A stretch of 53,984 nt of DNA, from assembly GCA_002503215.1 (NCBI GenBank), contig DARG01000014.1, forward strand, positions 1 through 53,984, read 5' to 3'. The DNA is from Candidatus Parvarchaeota archaeon UBA446. GTDB lineage: Archaea > Nanobdellota > Nanobdellia > Parvarchaeales > Parvarchaeaceae. Below are positions 33,323 to 43,005 of this stretch, in pieces. A program made the position numbers and the translations under genes. The first letter of the stretch is position 1. Each line of letters starts with the position of its first letter. Under the pieces are notes generated by a model. The model worked only from the letters and a program-made list of their open reading frames with translations. It was not told where the DNA came from and did no database searches.

Positions 33323-34403
33323 TTTCTTTTACCACCAATTTTACTTCTCCTGTACCTACAGGTATAACCTGATTAGATACTATGTTATTTGCAACGTATT
33401 TAAATGGATCTGATTCGTGATAAAGCCCTGCTTCTATAAGATGCTTGAAAGGGACTTCAAAAGATGCTCTTGCCAGAACCGACTCTGCCTCTCCGCTTAA
33501 TCCGTATCTACCTATTCCCCTTACAGTACCATCTAAGCACATTGCATCGGCTATAAGGAAAATATGTCGATTATCTACTGTAAGACCTACATTTTCCAGC
33601 GTACCTCTTACTTCCTCTATTATAAGATTTCTTGCAGCTTCTATTCCTAAGACCTTTGAAACTTCTATTATGTCGTTTGAAACTGTTTTCGAAACATCTA
33701 CCTCTTCCATTTTTAGTATCTCTGCCAAGTTAGTTCCTATTGTCTTTATCCAGTAATTTCCTTCTTTATCCTGATTGAGAATTGCTCTTGAAATACCTGG
33801 AACACCAGAGATATTGACGTTTACTATCTTATTTCTTAGTCTGATAAGTTTCTTTACATCGCTAGCTGATTTATCAACTACTAAAAGTTTGTCTCCTTCT
33901 ACACTGGTTGATATTTTCATTCTGGATAGGTGTGATATTATCTCTTTCATGGTAAATCCATATTCTTTTAAAACGTCTTTATCTATAACAAAAACTATCT
34001 CCTTTTTTCTTGGGGAAACTGTATATGACGTCGTTATATCTTCTATCTTTATTTCTATTATTTTATTTGCAAACGCGCTTGCTTTCTCCTTTGATTTCGA
34101 ATATTCTGAATTTAGGTATATATCTATAAAAGGAGTAGGTATGTCCTTCTTTGCATCAAATATCTCGACTAATCTAGGTAATCCGGTAGTAGTATTTATT
34201 ACGGAAAGACCAGCCGCGTGCTTTGTTCTAAGTGTAAGCTGAGTACTTGCCTCACCTATACTCTGTGCGGCTATTACACCCACTGCCTCCCCAGGCGTTA
34301 CCAAAGATCTTTTATATATCTTTTCCAATTCATTTAAATCGGCATCTTCACCATATTTTTTCTTAAATGCTATTATATATTTCTCAGGAACTTGCGTTTT
34401 CAT
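33273..34403 (-). CDS. rpoA2: RNA polymerase subunit A'' (Rpo1C)
   Basis: A 376-residue C-terminal part of the largest RNA polymerase subunit. LVTPGEAVGVIAAQSIGEASTQLTLRTKHAAG covers the trigger-loop region, followed by the jaw and the cleft: GIEAARNLIIEEVRGTLE and GIGRYGLSGEAESVLARASFE. The final 25 residues are charged and extra. Its start overlaps the rpoA1 stop by 4 bases (ATGA), giving balanced synthesis. Confidence 0.97.
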   Translation of the reverse strand: MKTQVPEKYIIAFKKKYGEDADLNELEKIYKRSLVTPGEAVGVIAAQSIGEASTQLTLRTKHAAGLSVINTTTGLPRLVEIFDAKKDIPTPFIDIYLNSEYSKSKEKASAFANKIIEIKIEDITTSYTVSPRKKEIVFVIDKDVLKEYGFTMKEIISHLSRMKISTSVEGDKLLVVDKSASDVKKLIRLRNKIVNVNISGVPGISRAILNQDKEGNYWIKTIGTNLAEILKMEEVDVSKTVSNDIIEVSKVLGIEAARNLIIEEVRGTLENVGLTVDNRHIFLIADAMCLDGTVRGIGRYGLSGEAESVLARASFEVPFKHLIEAGLYHESDPFKYVANNIVSNQVIPVGTGEVKLVVKENGKGNNEESSGEDKKQ

Positions 34404-36922
34404 AATTTAAGGTCACCTTTATCACTGGCGGATACATCTAATCCGTCCTCTCCATATTTAAACTGGATAATCGAACTTCCCATTCTAACAGATAGATCAT
34501 CCTTTACTTTCAGATCCTGTAACGCAGAAGAAAGCCTTCTCTGCATGTAACCTGAAATTGGAGTACGTATAACATTGTCCATTAATCCTTCCCTACTACT
34601 TGCGGAGTGAAGAAAATACTCTACGGGATTAAGACCTTCTCTATAATTAGACACTATAAAACCTCTAGCAATTAGTCCGTTATCGTTTTTCTTAAAATGA
34701 GAAGTAAGCCTATCCGAGAAACCATTACTAATTCTGACATCTCTAAGCATCTGCTGCCCTACTAACCCTATCGTTGGTATCAAATTTGTTATGCTTCCTT
34801 TTGCACCGGTAGTAATCATTGATTCTACATTGTTATTTTTCTTCTCTATATAAGCATCTATTATATTTCTAACCTTGACTCTTATCCTGTTTGATATGTT
34901 CAGAATTTTAGCTTCCGTAACATCATTATAATTAGTTAAAAGTGCTGATACCTCATTTTCTCCTTCTTTTACAACTTTTTCTATTTCATTGTTTGCAACT
35001 TTAGGGATATCAAAGTCATGTATGTTTACGCTCATTCCCATTAAAAACAACGTCATTAAACCTAATTTATTTGTCTGGTCTATGAATTTTGCAGTCACTT
35101 CTGAGCCATACCTTACGAAAAGAAACTGAAGAAGACTCCCGCTTTCTCTTCCTATCGTCGCTGCATCTATAACTCCTGTTGCCAGTTTACCGTTTTTTAT
35201 TCTAACTATAGAATCATCTTCCTTAGTAATTTTATATGTACTGCTGTTACTCTCGAAGTTTAAGTCCTCCGGTAAAATCATACTAAATATCTCCCTACCA
35301 GAATATTTTTTATTTTTAAGAGAGGTTACTATATTTATATTTGAAAGAAGAAATTCTGCTTTAGCCTTTTCAAGCTGTGTATCTTTTGCTGTTAATAAAG
35401 CACAACCAGAAACGTAGTCTTGTGCTGCGCCGATAAGCGGCAATCCGTGTCTAGGTGATACAATATTATTCTTTATGTTTATTATCATCTCTGCCTCAGC
35501 AAGTGCTTCTTCATTCTGTAAAACGTGTATATTCATCTCGTCTCCGTCGAAATCTGCGTTGTATGGAAGCGTAGAAGCAGGATTTATACCAAGTGTATTG
35601 TAAGGAAGTACCTTTACACTGTGACCCATTATTGAAAGTCTATGAAGAGACGGCTGCCTGTTGAAAAGTATTATATCCCCGTCTTTAAGATGCCTCTCTA
35701 CAGTATAACCGGATTTAAGCTCATCAAGTATATTGCTAACAGTAGTATCAGTTATTTTCTTCTTTATCCCATCTGGGGTTATTACATAATTTGCTCCAGG
35801 GTATGAATTAAAGTTCTTTATAAGTGCTTTCATCCTATCTATGTTTATGTCCGTAACCTTTTCAGGACGTGTGACTTCCATAGCAACTCTAATTGGTACT
35901 CCTACTTCATCAAATCTTAAAAATGAATCTGGAGATATTACAGACCTTGCACCATAATTTACACGCTTAGCAAGTCCTGACCCTCTGAAAAGACCTTCTT
36001 TTCCTTTTATTCTATCTTCTAAACTTTTTAGCTTTTTATTTGACTTCTGCCTTGCTACAGGGACCTGTGCCGAATCGTTTGATATAAACGTAGTTATATG
36101 ATACTGAAGCAAGTCCCAAAGTTCATCTATTATTATCTCAGGTGCTCCAGATCTTATATTTTCAGCTAATCTCTGATTTGTTCTTACTATATCGGTTAGC
36201 TTATGTGTAAGATCGTCTTCACTCCTCTGACCATTTTCTAATGTAATAGAAGGCCTTATTGTTATTGAAGGAACCGCTAATATAGATACAACCATCCACT
36301 CAGGTCTTGAGTAATCTGGATCAAGGCCGAAAAACTGCAAATCAGAATCTTTTATTTTTTCTAACCTACTCAATACATCTATTGGAGTGAGTTTCTGATC
36401 CCCATCGAAAAATGTGTAAGGTTTTTCTAGCTTTATCTTATGCTGCTTTGTTCTACAAAATGGACACACTGTAACGTTCTTGGCATGTTTTACTATAGCT
36501 TTTATAAGCTTTACTTTCTTTTTATGCCCTTCATTTATCTCTGCGGAAATTATATCCTCACTAAGTTTTTTAAGATGTTCATCAGAGATTAATATCCTTC
36601 CACAAGAAACGCATGTGGAATTCAATATATTATAAATGTAAGGAACGGTCTTTATATTGAACACTGGCCTCGCTAGTTCCAAATGGCCAAAATGTCCAGG
36701 ACAGTCTCTTATAGTATTTCCACAAGTTTTACAGGTAAGCCCAGGGTCTATTACTCCCATTCTTAAATCGGATAAACCACCGTCAACTGGAAATCCGTCT
36801 ATATCATAAAGTTCTGATGATGTTATTGCAACTGTACTCATCTTCTGTATCATTTTTGGAGAAAGAATACCAAACTCCAATGCGGCTATCTTACTAAAAA
36901 CAAAATTTGATTCTAATTTCAT
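34400..36922 (-). CDS. rpoA1: RNA polymerase subunit A' (Rpo1N)
   Basis: An 840-residue catalytic subunit. The N-terminal zinc-binding region has CKTCGNTIRDCPGHFGH and CVSCGRILI with CPFCRTKQ. The active-site metal loop NADFDGDEMNIH is intact, and the bridge-helix region with SASSREGLMDNVIRTPISGYMQRR ends the protein before the split to A''. It overlaps rpoB1 and rpoA2 by 4 bases each. Confidence 0.98.
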   Translation of the reverse strand: MKLESNFVFSKIAALEFGILSPKMIQKMSTVAITSSELYDIDGFPVDGGLSDLRMGVIDPGLTCKTCGNTIRDCPGHFGHLELARPVFNIKTVPYIYNILNSTCVSCGRILISDEHLKKLSEDIISAEINEGHKKKVKLIKAIVKHAKNVTVCPFCRTKQHKIKLEKPYTFFDGDQKLTPIDVLSRLEKIKDSDLQFFGLDPDYSRPEWMVVSILAVPSITIRPSITLENGQRSEDDLTHKLTDIVRTNQRLAENIRSGAPEIIIDELWDLLQYHITTFISNDSAQVPVARQKSNKKLKSLEDRIKGKEGLFRGSGLAKRVNYGARSVISPDSFLRFDEVGVPIRVAMEVTRPEKVTDINIDRMKALIKNFNSYPGANYVITPDGIKKKITDTTVSNILDELKSGYTVERHLKDGDIILFNRQPSLHRLSIMGHSVKVLPYNTLGINPASTLPYNADFDGDEMNIHVLQNEEALAEAEMIINIKNNIVSPRHGLPLIGAAQDYVSGCALLTAKDTQLEKAKAEFLLSNINIVTSLKNKKYSGREIFSMILPEDLNFESNSSTYKITKEDDSIVRIKNGKLATGVIDAATIGRESGSLLQFLFVRYGSEVTAKFIDQTNKLGLMTLFLMGMSVNIHDFDIPKVANNEIEKVVKEGENEVSALLTNYNDVTEAKILNISNRIRVKVRNIIDAYIEKKNNNVESMITTGAKGSITNLIPTIGLVGQQMLRDVRISNGFSDRLTSHFKKNDNGLIARGFIVSNYREGLNPVEYFLHSASSREGLMDNVIRTPISGYMQRRLSSALQDLKVKDDLSVRMGSSIIQFKYGEDGLDVSASDKGDLKL

Positions 36923-38721
36923 ACTTTACTCCCCAAAACCATTTTTGGATATATACCTACTGCTTTAAGTTCATCAAGAAGTATCTTGAATGAAGCAGAA
37001 ACTTCAATAAGCTTTATTTGTGTGTCCTCACCGTCTATAGGACAGTACCCTGTCTTTTTCCTCACGTTATAAACTGCAGTCATTCCACACTTGGAACACA
37101 CTGGAATGGTTATTTTATCCGAATCGAATCTCTCTTTTAGAGCCATGGCGGATCCATAAGCCACAAAGCAGTCTTTCTCCATTTCTCCTAGTCTTAGTCC
37201 TCCACTCTTTGATTTACCTTCTGTAGGCTGCCTATTAAGCAACTGTATAGGACCTCTTGCTCTCCATTGTATTTTGTTGGCTACAAAATGCTTTAATCTT
37301 ATATAAGTCATATCTCCTACAAATATTTTTACCTGCATCTCTTCTCCGGTTATACCATTATACATTGTTTCTACTCCATTTTCTCTAAACCCATATTCTA
37401 AAAGTTCATTTCTAAGATCTTCTTCTTTCTCACCTATAAACGGCGTTCCATCTATGTATCTTCCGCCGAGTGCTCCTACTTTTCCACCAATAAGTTCAAG
37501 AAGATAGGCCATGGACATTCTTGTTGGTATGGAGTAAGGGGAGAATATTAAATCTGGAATTATTCCTGAATAAGTAAAAGGCATGTCTTCTTGGTTCAAA
37601 AGCATACCTACTACACCTTTCTGTCCACTTCTTGGTCCAAATTTATCACCTATTTCTACTTTTCTATCCTGTCTTATCTTTAATGAAACATATTTATTCC
37701 CTTCTGCAGTAGATGTAACGAAAACGTTCTCAACTATTCCGCCTTCACCAGTACGACATTCTATTGATGACTCGACTTGTTTCTGAACTCCAAGTCTAAA
37801 TTTATCTATAGATGACACAAACCTAGGAGGAGAAACTCTCCCTATAAGAACATCACCGCTGTTAACATGTGAATTTACAGCTGCGATTCCATCTTCATCT
37901 AAATATTTGTATGCTGCTTCCGATCTATAACCTGCAACGTCCTTATCCGGATTAGTTATCAAATCGCTTTGACCACCAACATACTTCGTCTCTTCAACTT
38001 TGTAAGGTCTAAAGAACATTGCCCTAAACAGCCCTCTATCAACAGAAGATTTGTTTATTATTATCGCGTCGTCCATATTATATCCAAGATATGAAAGAAC
38101 GGCTACTACTATATTTTGACCAAAAACGTGAGAACCGAAATCTTCATTATTATATGTTTTAGTTGTTACTATTGGAGTCTGCTGATCTATAGCTATCATT
38201 GAATCGTTGTCATGCCTAATAAGATAATTTGTAGAGTAAATTCCAACGCCTTGCTGTACACTTTTTACTGCGGTAACGTTCCTGTGAGCGTTGCTGTGAT
38301 TTATAAAAGGAAGAAGCGAAGCCTGTGTTCCGAAAACTGAAAGTGGTGTTATCTCAAGATGTGTATGGGCCGGTGTCAGTTCTTCTTCTGTTATTGCTGT
38401 ATACGCTAATTCTTCTTCATCGGCATCTAAGTATTCTATCTTTCCTTTATCAATAAGATCTTGCCAAGTTATGTGGCCTTCAGCAAGCAATTTAACATCG
38501 TCCTTTGTGACTAGTGATTTACCATTCTTAACAACTATTAATGCTCTTAGTAGTCTTCCTCCATCGGAATTGATCATTACGCTGTCCCTATCTTTTCTAT
38601 ACCTTATATTTACTTGTTTAGGTATTTTTCCCGCTCTCCTATCTTCTATTATTTCTTTTACTAGTTTCTCTGGGTTGTCATTAGTACCAGAAAGCACACC
38701 ATTTACAAATACAAAACTCAT
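36919..38721 (-). CDS. rpoB1: RNA polymerase subunit B' (Rpo2C)
   Basis: A 600-residue C-terminal half of the second-largest subunit. GYNMDDAIIINKSSVDRGLF, KIRQDRKVEIGDKFGPRSGQKG and GLRLGEMEKDCFVAYGSA are the hybrid-binding and clamp landmarks. The clamp zinc ribbon reads CSKCGM...YCPIDGED: the fourth Cys of the usual CxxC...CxxC is Asp. rpoB is split as in methanogens and halophiles. It overlaps both neighbours by 4 bases. Confidence 0.97.
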   Translation of the reverse strand: MSFVFVNGVLSGTNDNPEKLVKEIIEDRRAGKIPKQVNIRYRKDRDSVMINSDGGRLLRALIVVKNGKSLVTKDDVKLLAEGHITWQDLIDKGKIEYLDADEEELAYTAITEEELTPAHTHLEITPLSVFGTQASLLPFINHSNAHRNVTAVKSVQQGVGIYSTNYLIRHDNDSMIAIDQQTPIVTTKTYNNEDFGSHVFGQNIVVAVLSYLGYNMDDAIIINKSSVDRGLFRAMFFRPYKVEETKYVGGQSDLITNPDKDVAGYRSEAAYKYLDEDGIAAVNSHVNSGDVLIGRVSPPRFVSSIDKFRLGVQKQVESSIECRTGEGGIVENVFVTSTAEGNKYVSLKIRQDRKVEIGDKFGPRSGQKGVVGMLLNQEDMPFTYSGIIPDLIFSPYSIPTRMSMAYLLELIGGKVGALGGRYIDGTPFIGEKEEDLRNELLEYGFRENGVETMYNGITGEEMQVKIFVGDMTYIRLKHFVANKIQWRARGPIQLLNRQPTEGKSKSGGLRLGEMEKDCFVAYGSAMALKERFDSDKITIPVCSKCGMTAVYNVRKKTGYCPIDGEDTQIKLIEVSASFKILLDELKAVGIYPKMVLGSKV

Positions 38722-40196
38722 ATTCCTTTCACCCCATAATCTTTAAGGAGCTTCTTTACAGCATCTGTATCGGCCCCTTCTTTTGATAACATTGAAAGTG
38801 TTGCTAGATTTTTAGTAAGACCTATTTTTGGACCTTCCGGTGTTTCTACTGCACAGAACCTTCCGAATTGTGTTCCGTGTAAATCTCTAGCTCTATAATT
38901 TTCTCTATTCGAGGTAAGAAGTGACTCTACCTTTCTTAAGTGTGATACTGTTGCGGGAAAACTTCTCCGGTCTAGATGCTGTGTTATTCCTACTCTACCA
39001 CCTACCCACTGACCTGTAGCAAGAGAAGAACGTAATCTTGCAGTTAACTGATCTGAAGTGAAGATATATTTTGGATTTGGTATTTTGTCCTTTCTTATTC
39101 CTTTTTCAAAATTATATTTTGCATCGTTAAGTATCTGTTTGAATATAAACCTAAAAAGCATATCAAGATTGTAGCTTTCTGCATGAAGTCTTTTATTTGA
39201 ATAATGGTCTTTGTCAACTTCTTTGCCTTGCATGGCGCTCTTTATAAGAAGATTTGATACATACATTAGATACTCTGCCTTCATCTTTCTGGATTCCTTG
39301 CTTCTTCCAAAGAAAGGAAAAAGAAGAGAATCTATATTAAGCTCAGCAGTTTCTTTAGTGTGCACCGAATGAAGCATTTTACCAATACTATCGAGTGCAT
39401 CGTCTTCTGAGGATACATTGAAAGCTATCAGGTTCATATCAACTGTATTTACTATATCTTCGTTACCTTTCGCTATCTTCTTTATCATTTCATTTTCACT
39501 TGTTACGCCAAGAGCTTTTATCAAAACTACTACTGGCACTTTTTTCAGCTTGCCAAATGTTATATATAGAAGATTGCTACTTGACAACTGCAGTGTATGT
39601 GGTACTTTTATAGTGTCTGCATCTGCAAAAATCTTAGCACTAAATTTGAATCCTTCTTGATTGTCTTTATTTATTAATATATTATTTGGAGCAAGATCTT
39701 CTGTTGTTATAATTATTCTCTCTGTACCATTTATTATAAAATATCCGCCTGGATCTGTTGGGTCTTCTTTATTCTTTATTAAATCTTCCTTGGACATGCC
39801 ATAAAGGTTGCAATATTTTGATTTAACCACTATAGGCATTCTACCTATGAAAACCTCTTCCTCTGCAATTACTTTCCCGTCTCCAATGTACGATACAGTT
39901 ATCATTAGTGGCGCATCATACGTCAAATCTCTTATTCTAGCTTCTATAGGGGTTATAGGTCTTATTATACTATCAGACTCTATTATATCCGGTTTACCTA
40001 TAGTTATTTTACTTACTTTTATCTTAAAATCAGTATAATTAGCAGGTTTTATTACTGGCTCTATAATGCCCTCGGTTTCAATTATCTTCTGCAAACCATA
40101 TTCTACAAAATACTCAAAAGAACTTATATGATGTGCTGCAAGAGGCATTGATTTTAATGCAGAACTCAACATTACTTCATATTCTTTATTATTCAT
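38718..40196 (-). CDS. rpoB2: RNA polymerase subunit B'' (Rpo2N)
   Basis: A 492-residue N-terminal half of the second-largest subunit. Protrusion and lobe landmarks are GYFIINGTERIIITTEDLAPN, RLRSSLATGQWVGGRVGITQ, DRRSFPATVSHLRKVESLL and RDLHGTQFGRFCAVETPEGPKIGLTKNLA, each cut to short parts here. The split point falls directly after the fork region, as in other archaea with two-part B. It follows rpoH by two bases. Confidence 0.97.
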   Translation of the reverse strand: MNNKEYEVMLSSALKSMPLAAHHISSFEYFVEYGLQKIIETEGIIEPVIKPANYTDFKIKVSKITIGKPDIIESDSIIRPITPIEARIRDLTYDAPLMITVSYIGDGKVIAEEEVFIGRMPIVVKSKYCNLYGMSKEDLIKNKEDPTDPGGYFIINGTERIIITTEDLAPNNILINKDNQEGFKFSAKIFADADTIKVPHTLQLSSSNLLYITFGKLKKVPVVVLIKALGVTSENEMIKKIAKGNEDIVNTVDMNLIAFNVSSEDDALDSIGKMLHSVHTKETAELNIDSLLFPFFGRSKESRKMKAEYLMYVSNLLIKSAMQGKEVDKDHYSNKRLHAESYNLDMLFRFIFKQILNDAKYNFEKGIRKDKIPNPKYIFTSDQLTARLRSSLATGQWVGGRVGITQHLDRRSFPATVSHLRKVESLLTSNRENYRARDLHGTQFGRFCAVETPEGPKIGLTKNLATLSMLSKEGADTDAVKKLLKDYGVKGI

Positions 40197-40198
40197 AT

Positions 40199-40432
40199 TT
40201 ACTTCACCACAACTCTATAATAGTTATATTCTCCAGCGGTAGCACTTTTTCTATTTATCTCTATTACATCTCCTTCATTGGCATTTAACTGCTTTACTGC
40301 TGGATCATTCAATTTTATTTTAGGAAGATCTTTTAAAGAAACGTTGTATTCTTCCAATAGTTTGTCAACTTCTTCTTTTTGCATAATTTTATATTGCGGA
40401 GACAAACGGTTTTTAAATATATCGATATCCAA
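40199..40432 (-). CDS. rpoH: RNA polymerase subunit H (Rpo5)
   Basis: A 77-residue archaeal RpoH: YNVSLKDLPKIKLNDPAVKQL, then NANEGDVIEINRKSATAGEYNYYRVVV. It corresponds to the C-terminal domain of eukaryotic Rpb5. The start is a TTG; GAGGTC lies eight bases before it, and no ATG is available before an in-frame stop except one already inside the fold. It opens the rpoH-B2-B1-A1-A2-rpl30e-nusA-rps12-rps7 operon. Confidence 0.93.
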   Translation of the reverse strand: MDIDIFKNRLSPQYKIMQKEEVDKLLEEYNVSLKDLPKIKLNDPAVKQLNANEGDVIEINRKSATAGEYNYYRVVVK

Positions 40433-40440
40433 GTTGAAGA

Positions 40441-40444
40441 CCTC
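40441..40444 (-). promoter_or_regulatory. Ribosome binding site deciding the TTG start of rpoH
   Basis: GAGG (within ACGAGGTC) on the minus strand, eight bases before the TTG codon. A TTTAAATA box further upstream (about 40482-40489, minus sense) could drive the whole RNA polymerase operon. Confidence 0.5.
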
Positions 40445-40533
40445 GTTAAGTACAATTGTAATTGAACTATATAATGATTATAGTATTTAAACCTTTCTAA
40501 TGCTAAATTTTATGATATATTTTCATACTTATG

Positions 40534-41286
40534 CTAATTTTGTCTATAAAAGCTTGCTAGTTTACCGGAATAACCTTGATTTTCATGTGATGAATATTCC
40601 TTATCCGCTAGATTAAATATGCTATTACTATAGCTTACAACCCAATAAGACATAAGTATAGCTGCTAGTAATCCCTTATATAATAAAGATATGTCTATAA
40701 AATGCAATATATATAAAAATAGGATAAGCAAAACTAGATAAAATATAAACAAAATTATAGATTTTACCCTTATTTTCTTCGAAAAAATTCTGCTTTTTAC
40801 AAATGTGGATTTTATGTTTGAATTACCATAAATGCTAAAGAAACCAAAAAACATGACAGAACTACCGTAATAAACTCCCGGCACAATAAAAATTATTAGG
40901 CCTATCACTGATATTATAATTTGCACAAATGTGGCTATAATAAATTTTGGAAATTTTTTAATGGATTGATATATTAAATCTGAAAATTTAATGTCTTTCG
41001 AAACTATAAAATATAATTTATAATAAAAAAGAGTACATAGTGAGAAAATGACAACTAATAGAGATATTATAAAAGAAAGCTCTCCAAGTATAACTGTAAG
41101 CGCGGAAGGAGAATAAACCGACTCGCCTATAAATGCCCCTAAACCAAGAGTTTTAATAATAAAGAAAAAACCTAGAACAAAAATTACGAGAAAAATTACT
41201 AAGAAAACTAGGAATGAACTTTCTTCAGAGATTGACTTTAATCCGTATATTATCGGCGAAAAAATATGTCTAAACCTGTTTTCCAT
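40534..41286 (-). CDS. Polytopic membrane protein, unknown
   Basis: A 250-residue protein with about six membrane helices: FLVFLVIFLVIFVLGFFFII, VILGELSFIISLLVVIFSLC, FIIATFVQIIISVIGLIIFI, then SIILFIFYLVLLILFLYIL and LLAAILMSYWVVSYS. The VPGVYYGSSVMFFGFFSIY stretch after helix 4 resembles the glycerophosphodiester-phosphodiesterase-like membrane domain found in many archaeal DUF proteins. No catalytic motif is seen. It lies upstream of the RNA polymerase operon with its own start. Confidence 0.62.
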   Translation of the reverse strand: MENRFRHIFSPIIYGLKSISEESSFLVFLVIFLVIFVLGFFFIIKTLGLGAFIGESVYSPSALTVILGELSFIISLLVVIFSLCTLFYYKLYFIVSKDIKFSDLIYQSIKKFPKFIIATFVQIIISVIGLIIFIVPGVYYGSSVMFFGFFSIYGNSNIKSTFVKSRIFSKKIRVKSIILFIFYLVLLILFLYILHFIDISLLYKGLLAAILMSYWVVSYSNSIFNLADKEYSSHENQGYSGKLASFYRQN

Positions 41287-41317
41287 ATGTATACAACTAT
41301 TAAATTATATTTTAATC

Positions 41318-41971
41318 TTAAATTTCTCTTTTACCTAACTTATAATACTTACTCTTAAGCTTAAACTCACAGTAATTATAAACTGGACACTCTGAACACA
41401 AAGGAGAAATTGGCTTGCATATTGCTCTACCAAAATAAATGAAAGAAGAATTAACCTTTATTTTTATATTATCTTTAAGCGCATGTTCTAATATTTTTTC
41501 TGTTTTATCTGGTTTAGTACCTATTGATACAAATCCCAACCTCTGAACTATTCTATTAACGTGAGTATCAACCGCTATAAATGGGAGATTAAAACCCCAT
41601 TCCAATACCAAACTTGCAACCTTTGGGCCTACTCCAGGTATTTTCATAAGTTCACTTTTATCCGAAGGAACTTTAGAATCAAAATTATCTATTAAGAAAT
41701 TACATGCTTTTTTTAAGAGCTTTGCCTTGGTCTTGTAGAAACCAACTGGATAGATAAGGGATTCTATTTTCTTTAAAGGCAGTTCTGATATGCCTTTTGG
41801 GGTATCTGCAATAGATAAAAGCCTTTTTTGTGCTGGAAAAGTAGTCGTATCTTTAGTTCTAGTTGACATTATACCATGTATTAATATTTCAAAAGGCTCT
41901 GCCTTTCTAATTTTTACGGGATATTTTCTTTCTATTAATAATGTTACTTTTATAAAATTTTTTATGTCCAT
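41318..41971 (-). CDS. nth: Endonuclease III (DNA glycosylase/AP lyase)
   Basis: A 217-residue base-excision enzyme that removes oxidised pyrimidines. The helix-hairpin-helix LMKIPGVGPKVASLVLEWG carries the catalytic Lys, AVDTHVNRIVQRLG the catalytic Asp, and the C-terminal loop the four iron-sulfur ligands (CKPISPLCSECPVYNYC). All key residues are present and the length is usual. The gene is divergent from the dph2 fragment with 57 bases between. Confidence 0.95.
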   Translation of the reverse strand: MDIKNFIKVTLLIERKYPVKIRKAEPFEILIHGIMSTRTKDTTTFPAQKRLLSIADTPKGISELPLKKIESLIYPVGFYKTKAKLLKKACNFLIDNFDSKVPSDKSELMKIPGVGPKVASLVLEWGFNLPFIAVDTHVNRIVQRLGFVSIGTKPDKTEKILEHALKDNIKIKVNSSFIYFGRAICKPISPLCSECPVYNYCEFKLKSKYYKLGKREI

Positions 41972-42028
41972 AACATTTAGTAATTAAGCAGAGATAAATA
42001 ATTTAAACCGAGAGAAATATTAGATTAA

Positions 42029-42352
42029 ATGAAATATAAAATAGAAAACGATGGATTAGAATACTTGACAAAAAAATACGACATAGATTTTGACAGTATA
42101 ATAGACCATATAAAAGATAAAAAATACGATAAAGTGGCCATACAGGTACCAGATGGGTTTAAGTTACATTCTCTTGATATAGCAGATATGATAAGTGTTA
42201 ACACTGGGGCAGAGGTATACATATGGGGGGGAAGCACATATGGAGCTTGTGATATTCCAACAGGGCTAGAAAAATTTGGAGTAAAAGCAATAATACAATT
42301 TGGACACGCTAGATTTAGAGCAGATGAACGTAGAAATAACGGTAATAAATGA
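42029..42352 (+). CDS. dph2: Single-domain Dph2 (diphthamide synthesis) N-terminal fragment
   Basis: A 107-residue protein matching only the first of the three domains of archaeal Dph2: IDFDSIIDHIKDKKYDKVAIQVPDGF, then GAEVYIWGGSTYGACD with the first iron-sulfur Cys, and IIQFGHARF. Archaeal Dph2 is normally about 330-350 residues, and its cluster needs one Cys from each domain. The other two domains are missing; rnhB starts four bases before this stop. Either the gene is broken, or domains 2-3 are encoded elsewhere as a split gene. The TGA overlaps the rnhB start. Confidence 0.78.
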   Translation: MKYKIENDGLEYLTKKYDIDFDSIIDHIKDKKYDKVAIQVPDGFKLHSLDIADMISVNTGAEVYIWGGSTYGACDIPTGLEKFGVKAIIQFGHARFRADERRNNGNK

Positions 42353-43005
42353 TAACTATAGGAATCGACGAAGCTGGGAGAGGTCCAGTTATTGGACCAA
42401 TGATTATCGCGGGTGTAGGCATCAATGAAGATATCTCCAATGAATTTAAGAGCATTGGTGTAAAAGACTCAAAACTACTCAGTATAAAAAGGATATATTT
42501 ACTTGAAAGAGAGATAAAAAAATCTACTCAAAATTACAAAACGATAAAAATATCTTCTGAAGAAATAGATAATAGATTTGAAAAGGGCAAAAATCTTAAC
42601 TATCTTGAACTAGATAGTATGGCTGTTATAGCCAACGATTTGAGCGGAGAAAAAGTAATTATTGATTCACCTAGCAGCAATACTAAAAAAATAAAAGAGT
42701 ATTTACAGAATTTAATAAAAAGAAAAATAATAATAGCTGAAAACTATGCTGACAGAAACCATGTTGAGGTATCTGCTGCATCTATCCTTGCCAAATCAGA
42801 AAGAGAAAGAGAAGTTGATAAAATAAAAAAGATATTTGGATATGACTTTGGAAGCGGATATCCCTCTGATCCGAAAACAGTAGAATTTCTTAAAATAATA
42901 AAAGAAAATGGAAAAATAGATGAATCGCCTTACAAGGAACTAATAAGAAAAAGTTGGTCAACTTTGCAGTCTTCTAAAGATAAAAACTTAGATTCATTTA
43001 TTTAA
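42349..43005 (+). CDS. rnhB: Ribonuclease HII
   Basis: A 218-residue enzyme that removes RNA from RNA-DNA hybrids and single ribonucleotides in DNA. The catalytic acids are in IGIDEAGRGPVIGPM (Asp, Glu), VIIDSPSSN (Asp) and ADRNHVEVSAASILAKSERE (Asp region). Its start ATG overlaps the dph2-fragment stop by 4 bases, and the end overlaps the convergent thioesterase by 12. Confidence 0.95.
   Translation: MITIGIDEAGRGPVIGPMIIAGVGINEDISNEFKSIGVKDSKLLSIKRIYLLEREIKKSTQNYKTIKISSEEIDNRFEKGKNLNYLELDSMAVIANDLSGEKVIIDSPSSNTKKIKEYLQNLIKRKIIIAENYADRNHVEVSAASILAKSEREREVDKIKKIFGYDFGSGYPSDPKTVEFLKIIKENGKIDESPYKELIRKSWSTLQSSKDKNLDSFI

Noticed and set aside
33775..34242. 155-codon plus-strand frame opposite rpoA2
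   Set aside because: Antisense to a highly conserved RNA polymerase gene. Ser/Phe/Ile-rich composition reflects the complementary strand.
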